Shown here: piece by piece, positions 10,137 to 18,000 of the stretch | Numbering within the stretch: position 1 is the stretch's first letter | Layout of the letters: every line of letters begins with the position of its first letter | From: Paraburkholderia nodosa DSM 21604 | Lineage (GTDB): Bacteria > Pseudomonadota > Gammaproteobacteria > Burkholderiales > Burkholderiaceae | DNA: 64,000 nt | Direction: 5' to 3' | Assembly: GCF_000519185.1 (NCBI RefSeq) | Contig: NZ_JAFA01000001.1 | Span: forward strand, 434,001 to 498,000 | Notes under the pieces: model-generated | Seen by the model: the letters and a program-made list of their open reading frames with translations, nothing else | Told to the model about the DNA's origin: nothing | The model's database searches: none | Position numbers and translations under genes: made by a program

Positions 10137-10790
10137 TTACTCGGTAACCGGCTTCGCGAGCCCCGAAGGCAGCGTGCTGATGCGCTTGACCTCGCGCGAG
10201 TCGAGCCAGTTCGGGCTGCGTGCGCAGTAGAGCACCATCGGCAAGGCGTCCTCGCCCCAGAAGAGCTGCTTGTTCATCCAGAACGTCGGCACGCCGAACA
10301 CGCCCAGCGCGATCGCGTCGTTGGTGTTGCGGCGCAACTGTGCGCGCACGGCTTCTTCCTCGATCAGCGACTCGCCGTGGGGAATGCCCACGCGCTCACA
10401 GAGCTGCTCGAAGCCCTCGTCGCTCGACGGGTCGCGACCCTCGCGCCAGATGAAGCGGAAAATCTCGCGCACGCATGGAAAGTCGCCGCCCGCCGCGATG
10501 GCGAGCAGCATCGGCCTCACCGAGTCGAACGGGTGAGCGGGCGGCATCTTGAACGGAATGCCGAGCTGCTCGGCGCGAAAGAGCGCGTGCCGGTAGGTGA
10601 AGACGCGCTTGGCCGGGACCGCGGAGCTGAACGGCTGGCCCCAGTGCCGGTATAGCTCGGAAAGCAGCACGGGCGTCGGCACAAAGTCGAAGCCGGGCCA
10701 CTTGTCCTGCTGTTCCAGCAACAGATACGAAAACGGCGACACGAAGTCGTAGAACCAGGCCGGCTGGCTGGCGTCGATGCCGTCGATCAT
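10137..10790 (-). CDS. DsbA-family protein, 2-hydroxychromene-2-carboxylate isomerase-like
   Basis: A 217-residue thioredoxin-fold protein of the kappa-GST/HCCA-isomerase branch of the DsbA family. The N-terminal YDFVSPFSYL motif has Ser where DsbA has its active-site Cys, as in glutathione-dependent isomerases. FGVPTFWMN near the C-terminus holds the cis-Pro. The start at 10790 is set by a GAGGAA ribosome-binding site ten bases upstream; the open frame runs 75 codons further but is Arg/Lys/Ala-rich and unlike the family. Such enzymes act in aromatic degradation, but no aromatic pathway genes are adjacent, so the substrate is open. Confidence 0.82.
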   Translation of the reverse strand: MIDGIDASQPAWFYDFVSPFSYLLLEQQDKWPGFDFVPTPVLLSELYRHWGQPFSSAVPAKRVFTYRHALFRAEQLGIPFKMPPAHPFDSVRPMLLAIAAGGDFPCVREIFRFIWREGRDPSSDEGFEQLCERVGIPHGESLIEEEAVRAQLRRNTNDAIALGVFGVPTFWMNKQLFWGEDALPMVLYCARSPNWLDSREVKRISTLPSGLAKPVTE

Positions 10791-10869
10791 GCTGTTCCTC
10801 CGCTCTGTGGCGATTTCCGGGCCATTGCTTGCATGGCCCATTGTTCGGTTCAAAATGCGTGCAGCGGCG

Positions 10870-12369
10870 CTAATGCGTGCGCTCGCCTGTTTTATTGCCG
10901 CCGCTTTCGTTTGCATGGCTCGCCTCTGTACCCGCTGTGCCTGCGTTGTTGCCCCCGCCTTCCGGCGCCTCTGCCTCTTCGGCGCTTTGCGCTGCCTGCT
11001 CGTCTTCAGCCCCAACGCCTGCGTCCGGCGCTTCGCGCGTGCCGGACAGGCGCGCGCGCACGAAGCCGATATGCTCGCGCAGCACGTAGAACTGCTCCGC
11101 GTAGGCGAGCGGCATTTTCATGCCGTTCACCGATTCCTCGATCTTGTCGAGCTGGCGGATCAGCCCGCGGCGCTCGGTGGGCGAGTTGTCGGCCATCGCG
11201 GCGCGCTCGAGTGCGATGAGCGAGCCGTACCAGCGGTAGATGCGCGATTTTACCCGCCAGGCGTAGAGCGAAGGTACGATCCGCATGCCTGGAATCAGCA
11301 CAACGATGATCGGCACGAGCAGCACCACGAGCCGGTCGGCGAGGCTCGCCACCCAGAACGGCAGCACGCGGTACAGGAAGCTCTTGCCCGACTTGTAGTA
11401 GCGCGCGGCGTCGGCGCTGATCGGGAAGTCCTGGGCGCGCGGCGCGGGGAATTCGCCGGCGCGCTGCAGCAGCGTGGAGCGGCCGTGCACTTCCTTGGCC
11501 GCTTCGATCAGGAGGTCGGAGAGCGCGGGATGCAGCGAGTCGCGCGCGACCAGCTCGGCCGTGGGCGCAATGAAATGCAGGGGAGCTGGCGGCAGGTTGC
11601 GGCCGAAGTCGAACGCGCCCATCGGGATCGTGATGGCCGTGAGGTACGGAAAACGCCGCGCGTAGGCGTCGGCCTGGACGAAGTCGAAGAAGCGCACGCC
11701 CGGCATGCGCATGAGGCGTCCCATGACGGGCGGCTGCGCAGAGTCGCCCGCGAGAATGGCGACGTCGATCTTGCCTGCCACGAGTTCGCGCGCGGCGTCG
11801 TCGCCGGAAAGCGGCAGGAGCTTCGTCGCGCCGCCGGGCTCGATGCCGTTCGCCTTGAGCAGGTTGAGCGCAAGCTCGCGCGTGCCGCTGCCCTCGGCGC
11901 CGATGGCGATGCGCTGGCCTTCGAACTGCGAGAGCCGCGTGGCGACGGGGCCGTGATAGAACACCACGAGTGGCACGTAAGCCACGCTGCCGAGCGAGAC
12001 GAGCCCGCCTGGCACCCTGCTCGCGAGGCCGTCCTGCACGAATGCGACGTCGACGTTCGACTTCGGGTCGGCGAGACGCTGCAGGTTCTGCGCCGAGCCC
12101 TCCGATTCGAGCACGTTCAGCGTGATGTTGTTGCGCGCGAGGATGGCCTTGTACTTTTCCGCGGCGTTCCAGAAGGTGCTGCCTTTGGGCCCGGCGCTCA
12201 TGGTGAGCGTGCTGGGCGGCGCAGGCTGGATGAGGCGCACCGCGAGCCAGATGGCCGCCGCACTCACGAGCAGGATGGGACCGAACGTGACGGCCAGGTC
12301 GCGCCACGAGATCGCCACGAAGCGCGCGACGAGACGGGGAGGAGGTTTGCGGCCGGTACGGGACTTCAT
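10870..12369 (-). CDS. TAXI-family TRAP transporter solute receptor, membrane-anchored
   Basis: A 499-residue protein with an N-terminal membrane segment (about 25-45), then a periplasmic TAXI-type solute-binding domain (SAGPKGSTFWNAAEKY, VAFVQDG, IGAEGSGTR, FDFVQADAYARRFPYL). A second hydrophobic segment lies around 360 (RLVVLLVPIIVVLIPG), and the cytoplasmic C-terminal part ends in a Glu/Gly/Asn-rich tail. Classical TAXI receptors are free periplasmic proteins partnered with TRAP permeases; no permease is next to this one. It may be a stand-alone sensor or receptor. The start at 12369 (MKSRTGRK) avoids a 99-residue disordered extension. Confidence 0.82.
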   Translation of the reverse strand: MKSRTGRKPPPRLVARFVAISWRDLAVTFGPILLVSAAAIWLAVRLIQPAPPSTLTMSAGPKGSTFWNAAEKYKAILARNNITLNVLESEGSAQNLQRLADPKSNVDVAFVQDGLASRVPGGLVSLGSVAYVPLVVFYHGPVATRLSQFEGQRIAIGAEGSGTRELALNLLKANGIEPGGATKLLPLSGDDAARELVAGKIDVAILAGDSAQPPVMGRLMRMPGVRFFDFVQADAYARRFPYLTAITIPMGAFDFGRNLPPAPLHFIAPTAELVARDSLHPALSDLLIEAAKEVHGRSTLLQRAGEFPAPRAQDFPISADAARYYKSGKSFLYRVLPFWVASLADRLVVLLVPIIVVLIPGMRIVPSLYAWRVKSRIYRWYGSLIALERAAMADNSPTERRGLIRQLDKIEESVNGMKMPLAYAEQFYVLREHIGFVRARLSGTREAPDAGVGAEDEQAAQSAEEAEAPEGGGNNAGTAGTEASHANESGGNKTGERTH

Positions 12370-12924
12370 CGGGGTGGGGCGGGCCTCGGGTGGTTCGGGG
12401 GGAGTGCGGGTCGGGTCCGCGTCGGGTCCGGCGCTGGCGCCGGGTCGGCTCAGGCGCGCGCGCCGCGCGGGCTCTGTGGAGCCGATGGTACATGAGAATC
12501 GGCGTTGCGGCGGCATGCCCGCGTGCCTCGCGGAACACCTTAAGCGCACGCCACATGCGCCTGAGCTAAACTCTTTGCGCTCGCGCCACGGCCAGGCTAA
12601 ATTGTGATTCGCCTGCTGCACCTGGCATGGCGGGCTCGCATGAGCACCAACGCATAAGCAATGCATAACAAACAGGAAACGGGCGCAGACCTGTCCGGGC
12701 GGGCGTACCTGGCTGTAACTCGACGTCCTTTCATCCTTGCCTCTCGCATCGCGTCCAGACCCTGGCCGCGTACACGTGCATTGCGCGCTGTGCGCTGTCC
12801 TCGGTAGTGGTAACGAAGCCGTCAGAGCGTGGCTGACGGGCGGCCTTCGAGCCGCTCGGCGGCTAGGCAGACGGTCCTATTCCAGGCAACACCCCGCAAC
12901 AACGCGAAGACACAAGGAGAAAAC
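12370..12924. other. Intergenic region upstream of BON gene
   Basis: No gene supported. It holds the divergent promoters of the TAXI receptor and BON genes. A 7-bp inverted repeat, CCGTCAG (12819-12825) against CTGACGG (12833-12839), lies 86 bases before the BON start. Confidence 0.5.
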
Positions 12925-13278
12925 ATGAAATCGGTCGCTATTCTGAAGACGCTGGGCGCGGCACTGTGCCTGTCGGTGGCTTGCAGCGCGTCGTACGCGC
13001 AAGACAACTCGGCGAGCGCACCCGCGGCGGCGATGGCTGCTCCGGCGACGTCGGCCAAGAAGGTCGACCGCAAGCTGGGGTACACGGTGCGCAAGGCGCT
13101 CTCGAAGACCCAAGGCCTCGACGTTTCAAAGATCAATGTGCGCTCGCGCAGCGGCGCGGTCACGCTGACCGGCACGGTGCCGGATCAGGGCCAGATCGAC
13201 AAGGCTGGCGAGGTGGCGCAAGGCGTGACGGGCGTGACGTCGGTGACGAACAAGCTGACGGTCCGAGTGCAGCAATAA
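12925..13278 (+). CDS. BON-domain periplasmic protein
   Basis: A 117-residue exported protein. It has an N-terminal signal peptide (MKSVAILKTLGAALCLSVA, cut after ASYA), an Ala/Ser-rich linker, and one BON domain (about 50-117) with the typical VNVRSRSGAVTLTG-like strand and a final VTNKLTV. BON domains bind phospholipid surfaces and occur in osmotic-stress proteins of the OsmY type. The start is fixed by AAGGAG eight bases before the ATG. It is monocistronic, closed by a strong terminator. Confidence 0.88.
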   Translation: MKSVAILKTLGAALCLSVACSASYAQDNSASAPAAAMAAPATSAKKVDRKLGYTVRKALSKTQGLDVSKINVRSRSGAVTLTGTVPDQGQIDKAGEVAQGVTGVTSVTNKLTVRVQQ

Positions 13279-13327
13279 GCGCCGCACTCGCCCTGGAAAC
13301 GGGGCGTCTGCTGCTGCAAGCGATAGC

Positions 13328-13360
13328 AAAAAGCCCGGCCTCTACGGCCGGGCTTTTTTT
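13328..13360 (+). terminator. Rho-independent terminator after BON gene
   Basis: GCCCGGCC and GGCCGGGC arms around TCTAC, preceded by five A and followed by seven T. It can act on both strands. Confidence 0.92.
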
Positions 13361-13608
13361 GCGCAGGTGTGGCAGGCGTACGGTTGGCGGGTGTTTGAGG
13401 GTGTTATCGTTCGAAGCCGTCAGCTTGTACGCGTCGCGCGTGAAACTGCAGCCCGGATCACTCCCCGCATGCGGCTTTGACATGTTGGATGCAGCCGCCA
13501 AAGTGTAGTTTGACACACAGTCTTCCCGCCGTTGGGGGTATACCGTGGGTATCGCGCGTCCTTCCCGAGGTCGAGCGCGGCCTCATTGCTGGAAAGCAGG
13601 AAATCGCC

Positions 13609-13869
13609 ATGACCATTCATACCTATACTGACTTGCCGCTCGTCGACCGCGCGGCCTTCGAGCTGGCCTGTGCGCGGCACGGCTTTGCGCCCATGCAGTT
13701 CGACATTCGCGGCGAAGCCGATCCCAGCGACCCGGAGCACGGCGACATGCTGATCGTGCGGCGCGGCGCCTGGGCGCAGGCTTATCGCATCGACGCCCGC
13801 GGCCAATGGCTGCGCCAGTTCGAGGTCGATCTCAACGGCAGATTTTTCCGCCAGGCGCCCCACTCCTGA
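13609..13869 (+). CDS. Small hypothetical protein (86 aa)
   Basis: I do not recognise a family. The start at 13609 has GCAGGA upstream. The product is a small soluble protein with no signal peptide, containing DIRGEADPSDPEHGD and ending in FFRQAPHS. It ends 40 bases before the convergent tauE-like gene. Third-position G/C bias in this frame is that of a real gene; the opposite frame gives a poorer protein. Function unknown. Confidence 0.55.
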   Translation: MTIHTYTDLPLVDRAAFELACARHGFAPMQFDIRGEADPSDPEHGDMLIVRRGAWAQAYRIDARGQWLRQFEVDLNGRFFRQAPHS

Positions 13870-13908
13870 AGCGCACGAGGTGCGCGGCGAGCGTGGCGTG
13901 CGCCGCGT

Positions 13909-14697
13909 TCAGGAGAGCACGAGCCGCACGCCCACGAGCGTGAGGGTCGCGGCGAGCAGCACGCGCAGCAGCTTTTCGGGCGCCTTGGAGGCGAGCAGGC
14001 TGCCGATCGCGATGCCGGGCAGCGAGCCGCACAGGAGCGAAAGCAGCATGTGCCAGTCGATCGAGCCGAGCAGCCAGTGGCCGGCGCCCGCGAGGAGCGT
14101 GAGCGGCACGGCGTGCGCGACATCGGAGCCGACGATGCGCACCGTGGGCAGCGCCGGGTAGAGCAGCAGCAGCACGGTCACGCCGATGGCGCCCGCGCCC
14201 ACTGAGGTCAGCGAGACGAGCACGCCGAGCACCGCACCCGTGAGAATCGTGAAAAAGAGCGTGCGCGCTTCGCCCGGCCCATGGCGGTGGCGCGAGGCGA
14301 ACGCAGCGAGCTGCGGGCGAAAAATGAGCGCCACGGCCGTAACGAGGAGCGCCGCGCCCAGCACGGCCTGGATCAGATGCCCGGCGCGCGGCGTGTCCAT
14401 GCCATAGCGGTGCAGCAGGATCAGCGTGATCGTCGCGGCGGGCACGCTGCCGGCCGCGAGCCGCAGCGTCACGCGCCAGTCCACCGAACCCTTGAGCCCA
14501 TGCACGAGCGTGCCCGCCGACTTGGTCGCGGCCGCGTAGAGCAGGTCGGTGCCGACTGCCGTGGCCGGGTGCACGTGGAAGAGGAGGACCAGGATCGGCG
14601 TCATCAGCGAGCCGCCGCCCACGCCGGTCAGGCCGACCAGAAATCCGACGAACAGGCCGGACAGCGAATACAGCAGATCGATATGGGGGAAGGACAT
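13909..14697 (-). CDS. TauE/SafE-family sulfite/anion exporter
   Basis: A 262-residue membrane protein with about 8 hydrophobic segments and the duplicated TauE/SafE signature: GLTGVGGGSLMTPIL in the first half and SLTSVGAGAIGVTVLLLLYP in the second. The family exports sulfite, sulfoacetate or related anions. Neighbours give no pathway clue, although a sulfide-detoxification locus lies 4 kb away. The first ATG at 14697 (MSFPHIDLLY) is used. Substrate not assignable. Confidence 0.85.
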   Translation of the reverse strand: MSFPHIDLLYSLSGLFVGFLVGLTGVGGGSLMTPILVLLFHVHPATAVGTDLLYAAATKSAGTLVHGLKGSVDWRVTLRLAAGSVPAATITLILLHRYGMDTPRAGHLIQAVLGAALLVTAVALIFRPQLAAFASRHRHGPGEARTLFFTILTGAVLGVLVSLTSVGAGAIGVTVLLLLYPALPTVRIVGSDVAHAVPLTLLAGAGHWLLGSIDWHMLLSLLCGSLPGIAIGSLLASKAPEKLLRVLLAATLTLVGVRLVLS

Positions 14698-15033
14698 CGC
14701 GCGCGAAGAGGCCGTTTCAGGGGGGCTACGCCGTCGCCTGCCGCGTTGAGAACAGCGCGCGCCGTAAGCGGCGCGTCAGGCTGGACAACGGCCAAGGCTG
14801 GCGGCGAAAATCCGCTATTGTCGCAAAACCGGCGGCCTGGCGCAGGGTTAAGCAAATTCGGGCGCGCGGCGCCTGGCTTTCAATTGCCGTCGCATTGATC
14901 CACGGGCAGGATGCGGGCCAGATGCCGGCTCGCAACTTCACGTGCTTTCCAGGTCCCTTCCGCGTCCCTTCGTTCGCAGGCACGTGCCGAACAGCGCCGC
15001 GCAGCACTGGCGCCACCATAAACAGAATCCGAC
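14698..15033. other. Intergenic region tauE-like / rarD
   Basis: Divergent promoter region; nothing specific was seen beyond the absence of a convincing gene. Confidence 0.4.
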
Positions 15034-15939
15034 ATGAACCCCGGCATCCTCTACGCGTTCGCTGCATTCGTTCTCTGGGGGCTCTTCCCCATCTACTTCA
15101 AGACGCTGCACCAGATCCCCGCGCTCGAAATGCTCGCGCACCGCATGGCGTGGTCGCTCGTGTTCGTGCTCGTCGTGCTCGTCGTGCTCGTCGTGCTCGT
15201 CGTGCGCCATCACTGGCGCTGGCTCGGGCCGACGCTGCGCGATCGCCGCCTGCTCGGGCGTTTCGTGGCGAGCGCCGTGCTGCTCTCGGCCAACTGGGGC
15301 ATCTATATCTGGTCCGTCAATGCCGGGCACATCGTCGAGGCGAGCCTCGGCTACTTCATCAATCCGCTCATCAACGTGCTGTTCGGCTATGCGTTCCTGC
15401 GCGAGCGCCTGCGCGCCCTGCAATGGGCCGCCGTGGCGCTGGCCACTGCGGGCGTGGTGTGGCTTACCTGGCAGAACGGCGCGCCGCCCTGGATCAGTCT
15501 CGCGCTCGCTGTGACCTTCGGCGGCTACGGGCTCCTGCGCAAGACCGCGCAGCTCGGCGCGCTCGAAGGCCTCGCGCTCGAAACCGTCCTGCTCTTTCCC
15601 GTTGCGGTCGTTTATCTGACGATCGTAGGCCTCGCCGAGGCGAGCCACTTCACGCATGCCTCGCGCGGGCTGCAACTGCTGCTCGCGGCCTCCGGCCCGA
15701 TCACGGCGGTTCCGCTGCTCCTCTTCGGCGCGGCCGCGCGGCGCATTCCGCTGTCGATGCTCGGTCTGATCCAGTACGTCACGCCCACGCTGCAGTTGCT
15801 CACCGGCGTGCTCATTTACGGGGAGCCGTTCGGTGCGGTGCGCGCCGTGGGTTACGGCGCGATCTGGGTCGCGCTCGGCGTGTATTCGCTCGAAGGCGTG
15901 CGCAGCCTCGTGGCCGCGCGGGCGCGCCGCGCGGCGTGA
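15034..15939 (+). CDS. rarD: RarD-like EamA-family transporter
   Basis: A 301-residue inner-membrane protein with ten hydrophobic segments in two EamA repeats. WGLFPIYFK near the N-terminus, SANWGIYIWSVN and LGYFINPLINVLFG are characteristic of RarD. RarD is named for chloramphenicol sensitivity; its natural substrate is unknown. Segment two is encoded by four exact copies of a 9-base repeat, giving an extended Val-Leu-Val run (residues about 45-57). Translation starts at 15034. Confidence 0.9.
   Translation: MNPGILYAFAAFVLWGLFPIYFKTLHQIPALEMLAHRMAWSLVFVLVVLVVLVVLVVRHHWRWLGPTLRDRRLLGRFVASAVLLSANWGIYIWSVNAGHIVEASLGYFINPLINVLFGYAFLRERLRALQWAAVALATAGVVWLTWQNGAPPWISLALAVTFGGYGLLRKTAQLGALEGLALETVLLFPVAVVYLTIVGLAEASHFTHASRGLQLLLAASGPITAVPLLLFGAAARRIPLSMLGLIQYVTPTLQLLTGVLIYGEPFGAVRAVGYGAIWVALGVYSLEGVRSLVAARARRAA
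15166..15201 (+). repeat. 9-bp tandem repeat GTGCTCGTC x4 inside rarD
   Basis: Four perfect in-frame copies encode Val-Leu-Val units within a membrane helix. Copy-number change would lengthen or shorten the helix by three residues per unit without a frameshift. Confidence 0.9.
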
Positions 15940-16294
15940 GCGGCGGGCCGAGGGGGGCGTCCTTCTTTTTGGGAGACGCTGCAGGCGACGCAATCAACGA
16001 GGGGTTGCGTCCCGCGTTGAAGTCCTCACATCGTTCCCGCAAATTACACTCGATAGCTTGTGCATGTCGCCTCGCTATGACCGCCGGAACGGCGTGAACT
16101 TGAACGCACGCGATTTGCCGGTCGGTGGTGATATGACTCGCACAAGGGTGCGGCGTCGCCTCGGGCGGTGATTTACCCGCGATTGCGAACGACATCTATC
16201 CGCTGTGGCCCGCCACTGCGCTCGCGCATGTTTGCGCCGACTCCACGGCCGTGAGCTTCACGATCAGCGCTTCAGTGAACCTCAGCGCCGCGAT
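15940..16294. other. Intergenic region rarD / vapC
   Basis: Lies between convergent genes; no gene supported. A short inverted repeat, GACGCAA (15987-15993) against TTGCGTC (16005-16011), is the only structure noted. Confidence 0.4.
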
Positions 16295-16699
16295 CTACTG
16301 TTCAAGCCAATTCTCAATCGTGAGGCCGCCAATGCGGCTGAACTCTCTCGTGTTGTTAGTCACGAGTGTCAGCCCCAATGCACAGGCATGAGCGCCGATC
16401 AAGAGGTCGTTCGCACCTATCTTCTGGCCGGCAATCTCCAACTCCGCGCGGATCCGGCCGTACTCCATGTCGGCAGGGACTTCCAGCGGCAGCACCGGGA
16501 TTGTCGCGAGGATGCTTTCTACTTTGGCCAGCAATTTCGCGGAACCCTTTTTTGCGCAACCATAGCGAAGTTCCGCGGCAACGACGATGTTCGTGCAGAT
16601 CGCCCTGGAATCAATCTGCTCGATACGAGTGGCCACTTGTCCGAACGGATTGCGGATCATGTCGCTGATGATGTTCGTGTCCAGAAGATAACCGCTCAA
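16295..16699 (-). CDS. vapC: VapC-family PIN-domain toxin
   Basis: A 134-residue type II toxin, an Mg2+-dependent RNase. The PIN acidic residues are all visible: D in LLDTN (about 7), E in AAELRYG (about 43), D in GANDLLIG (about 97), and the final TNNTREF segment. The start codon overlaps the vapB stop as ATGA, the usual coupling that places toxin after antitoxin. The complete catalytic set suggests an active toxin. Confidence 0.93.
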   Translation of the reverse strand: MSGYLLDTNIISDMIRNPFGQVATRIEQIDSRAICTNIVVAAELRYGCAKKGSAKLLAKVESILATIPVLPLEVPADMEYGRIRAELEIAGQKIGANDLLIGAHACALGLTLVTNNTREFSRIGGLTIENWLEQ

Positions 16700-16968
16700 A
16701 ATACGTCCTCCGATTGAACAGGCGGATCTTCAATATCCGGAAACTGATCATCGGGTGCGAGCGGCGGCTCCTGTCTCCATGCAGCCAGCAGCTCGATGAT
16801 GTTCGCGGGCGTCCTCACCGGTTCGATGACGAGCCTGTCGCCTTCCCGATAGATCAGAACGCGATCGCCTGGCAACTCGAACTCGACAGGGATACGCACC
16901 GCCTGACTACGATTGTTGCGAAAGAGCTTGGCCTCTCTTGGCCGCGCGGATGACGTTGGACTCGGCAT
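16696..16968 (-). CDS. vapB: VapB-family antitoxin
   Basis: A 90-residue antitoxin with an N-terminal AbrB/SpoVT-type swapped-hairpin DNA-binding domain (FRNNRSQAVRIP, then DRVLIYREGDRLVIEP) and an acidic C-terminal tail that would occupy the VapC active site. The start at 16968 is supported by GAGG eight bases upstream; a longer open frame adds 29 residues lacking family similarity. Autoregulation is likely through the palindrome just upstream. Confidence 0.9.
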   Translation of the reverse strand: MPSPTSSARPREAKLFRNNRSQAVRIPVEFELPGDRVLIYREGDRLVIEPVRTPANIIELLAAWRQEPPLAPDDQFPDIEDPPVQSEDVF

Positions 16969-16980
16969 GATGTACCTCGC

Positions 16981-16992
16981 TTGTATATACAA
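16981..16992. promoter_or_regulatory. VapB operator candidate TTGTATATACAA
   Basis: A perfect 12-bp palindrome 12 bases upstream of the vapB start, followed by a second TATA-rich stretch (AGTATATGCC). The position and AT-rich dyad fit the autoregulatory operators of VapBC pairs. Confidence 0.65.
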
Positions 16993-17597
16993 AGAGTATA
17001 TGCCATGACGGGAGGCGTCAAGCCCGGTCTGCGACGTGGACTTGAATCGCCCCAACGCCGAAGCACTGCGTACCCCGGGGAATCCAGAAAATACGACAGG
17101 CTGTAAAGGCAGGGTTGATCTTTCTCGCCGGAGGGGCTCTCGTAAAGTCTGTATTTTGCGTACACAAGCGTCTCTTCAGATGCGGTCGTGCCCATTTCCA
17201 GAGCCGTCTGGCACAAACCTCGCGAATCGAAGACCCGAATTCGGGGCGGACAAAGCCTGGCGCACGCCAGATCATGCGACTCCCTTGCAGGCGTATCGAT
17301 ACGGGCGTCACGGCTTCCATCTCCGGCTGACGCCTCAATATCGTGCTGGCCACGATCCGTTGTAGCTGCGTCGACTTGTCACTCAAGCCTCCAACCCTGG
17401 CCAGGCACTTGACCTGTCCACGTTTTCCAGCGCGCACGTTGCTCGCAGAACGATCGCTGCGAACGTGAAGCGTGCGTCATATTGGCCGGCGCACGGATGG
17501 CGAGGTAGGATGCGACGACGATGCCGCGTCGTTTGATAGTCGTCAGATGGTGCAAAGGCCCTTGTATGCAGCTAATTCGCCGTGGAGTGCCCCGCGT
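16993..17597. other. Intergenic region vapB / DUF5594-like gene
   Basis: About 600 bases without a convincing gene. Several overlapping frames are open, but none has the codon bias or family resemblance of a real protein. It could hold a decayed gene; I see nothing definite. Confidence 0.4.
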
Positions 17598-17978
17598 ATG
17601 AGTATCGAAGCCGTTCGCCGGTTCGAGGAAGAATTCGCACCGCGCATTGCGGCGAAGCTGGCGAAACAATTCGGCCCCTCGGTGCACGTCGATGTCGTGC
17701 CCAACGCCGGGCACGGGCACCCTACGCGAGTGCGCCTGCGCGGCGTCGCGAACGAGCACCGGCATCCGTATGTGTATCCGCTGAACGTCGCGCTGACCTG
17801 GGACACCGAGGAGATCGAGCGCCTCATGGAGCCCGGCGGCGAAGTGCGCTTCGAGCACTACCTCGAAGCGACCGGGCGCAAGCTGGCGTCATGGGAGTCG
17901 GCGCGCTCTGTCGATTTCGCTTCGCGCACGCAAGGCGAGCCGGAGGTGCTGCTAGGCGGGCTCGATTTCGAGGGCTAA
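17598..17978 (+). CDS. DUF5594-like protein
   Basis: A 126-residue soluble protein resembling the DUF5594 family, which I know only from Burkholderiaceae. Recognisable parts are RRFEEEFAPRIAAKL at the N-terminus, HVDVVPNAGHGHPTRVR in the middle, a LNVALTWDTEEIERLM segment, and the C-terminal VLLGGLDFEG. No catalytic motif, signal peptide or membrane segment is seen. I start it at the ATG at 17598, since the upstream frame extension lacks similarity. It converges with the SQR-fusion gene. Function unknown. Confidence 0.7.
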   Translation: MSIEAVRRFEEEFAPRIAAKLAKQFGPSVHVDVVPNAGHGHPTRVRLRGVANEHRHPYVYPLNVALTWDTEEIERLMEPGGEVRFEHYLEATGRKLASWESARSVDFASRTQGEPEVLLGGLDFEG

Positions 17979-18000
17979 GAGCCTTTGCCCTCGAGTTTCA

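Noticed and set aside
10135..10149. GGTTAC-N3-GTAACC dyad at the end of the DsbA-like gene
   Set aside because: It lies within the last codons and stop of the gene and has no T-tract; probably coincidence.
15166..15201. CRISPR-like array
   Set aside because: It is a contiguous 9-bp tandem repeat inside a coding region with no spacers.
17018..17437. 139-codon minus-strand frame upstream of the DUF5594-like gene
   Set aside because: Could be a decayed gene, but no family resemblance, no ribosome-binding site, and competing frames of similar quality.
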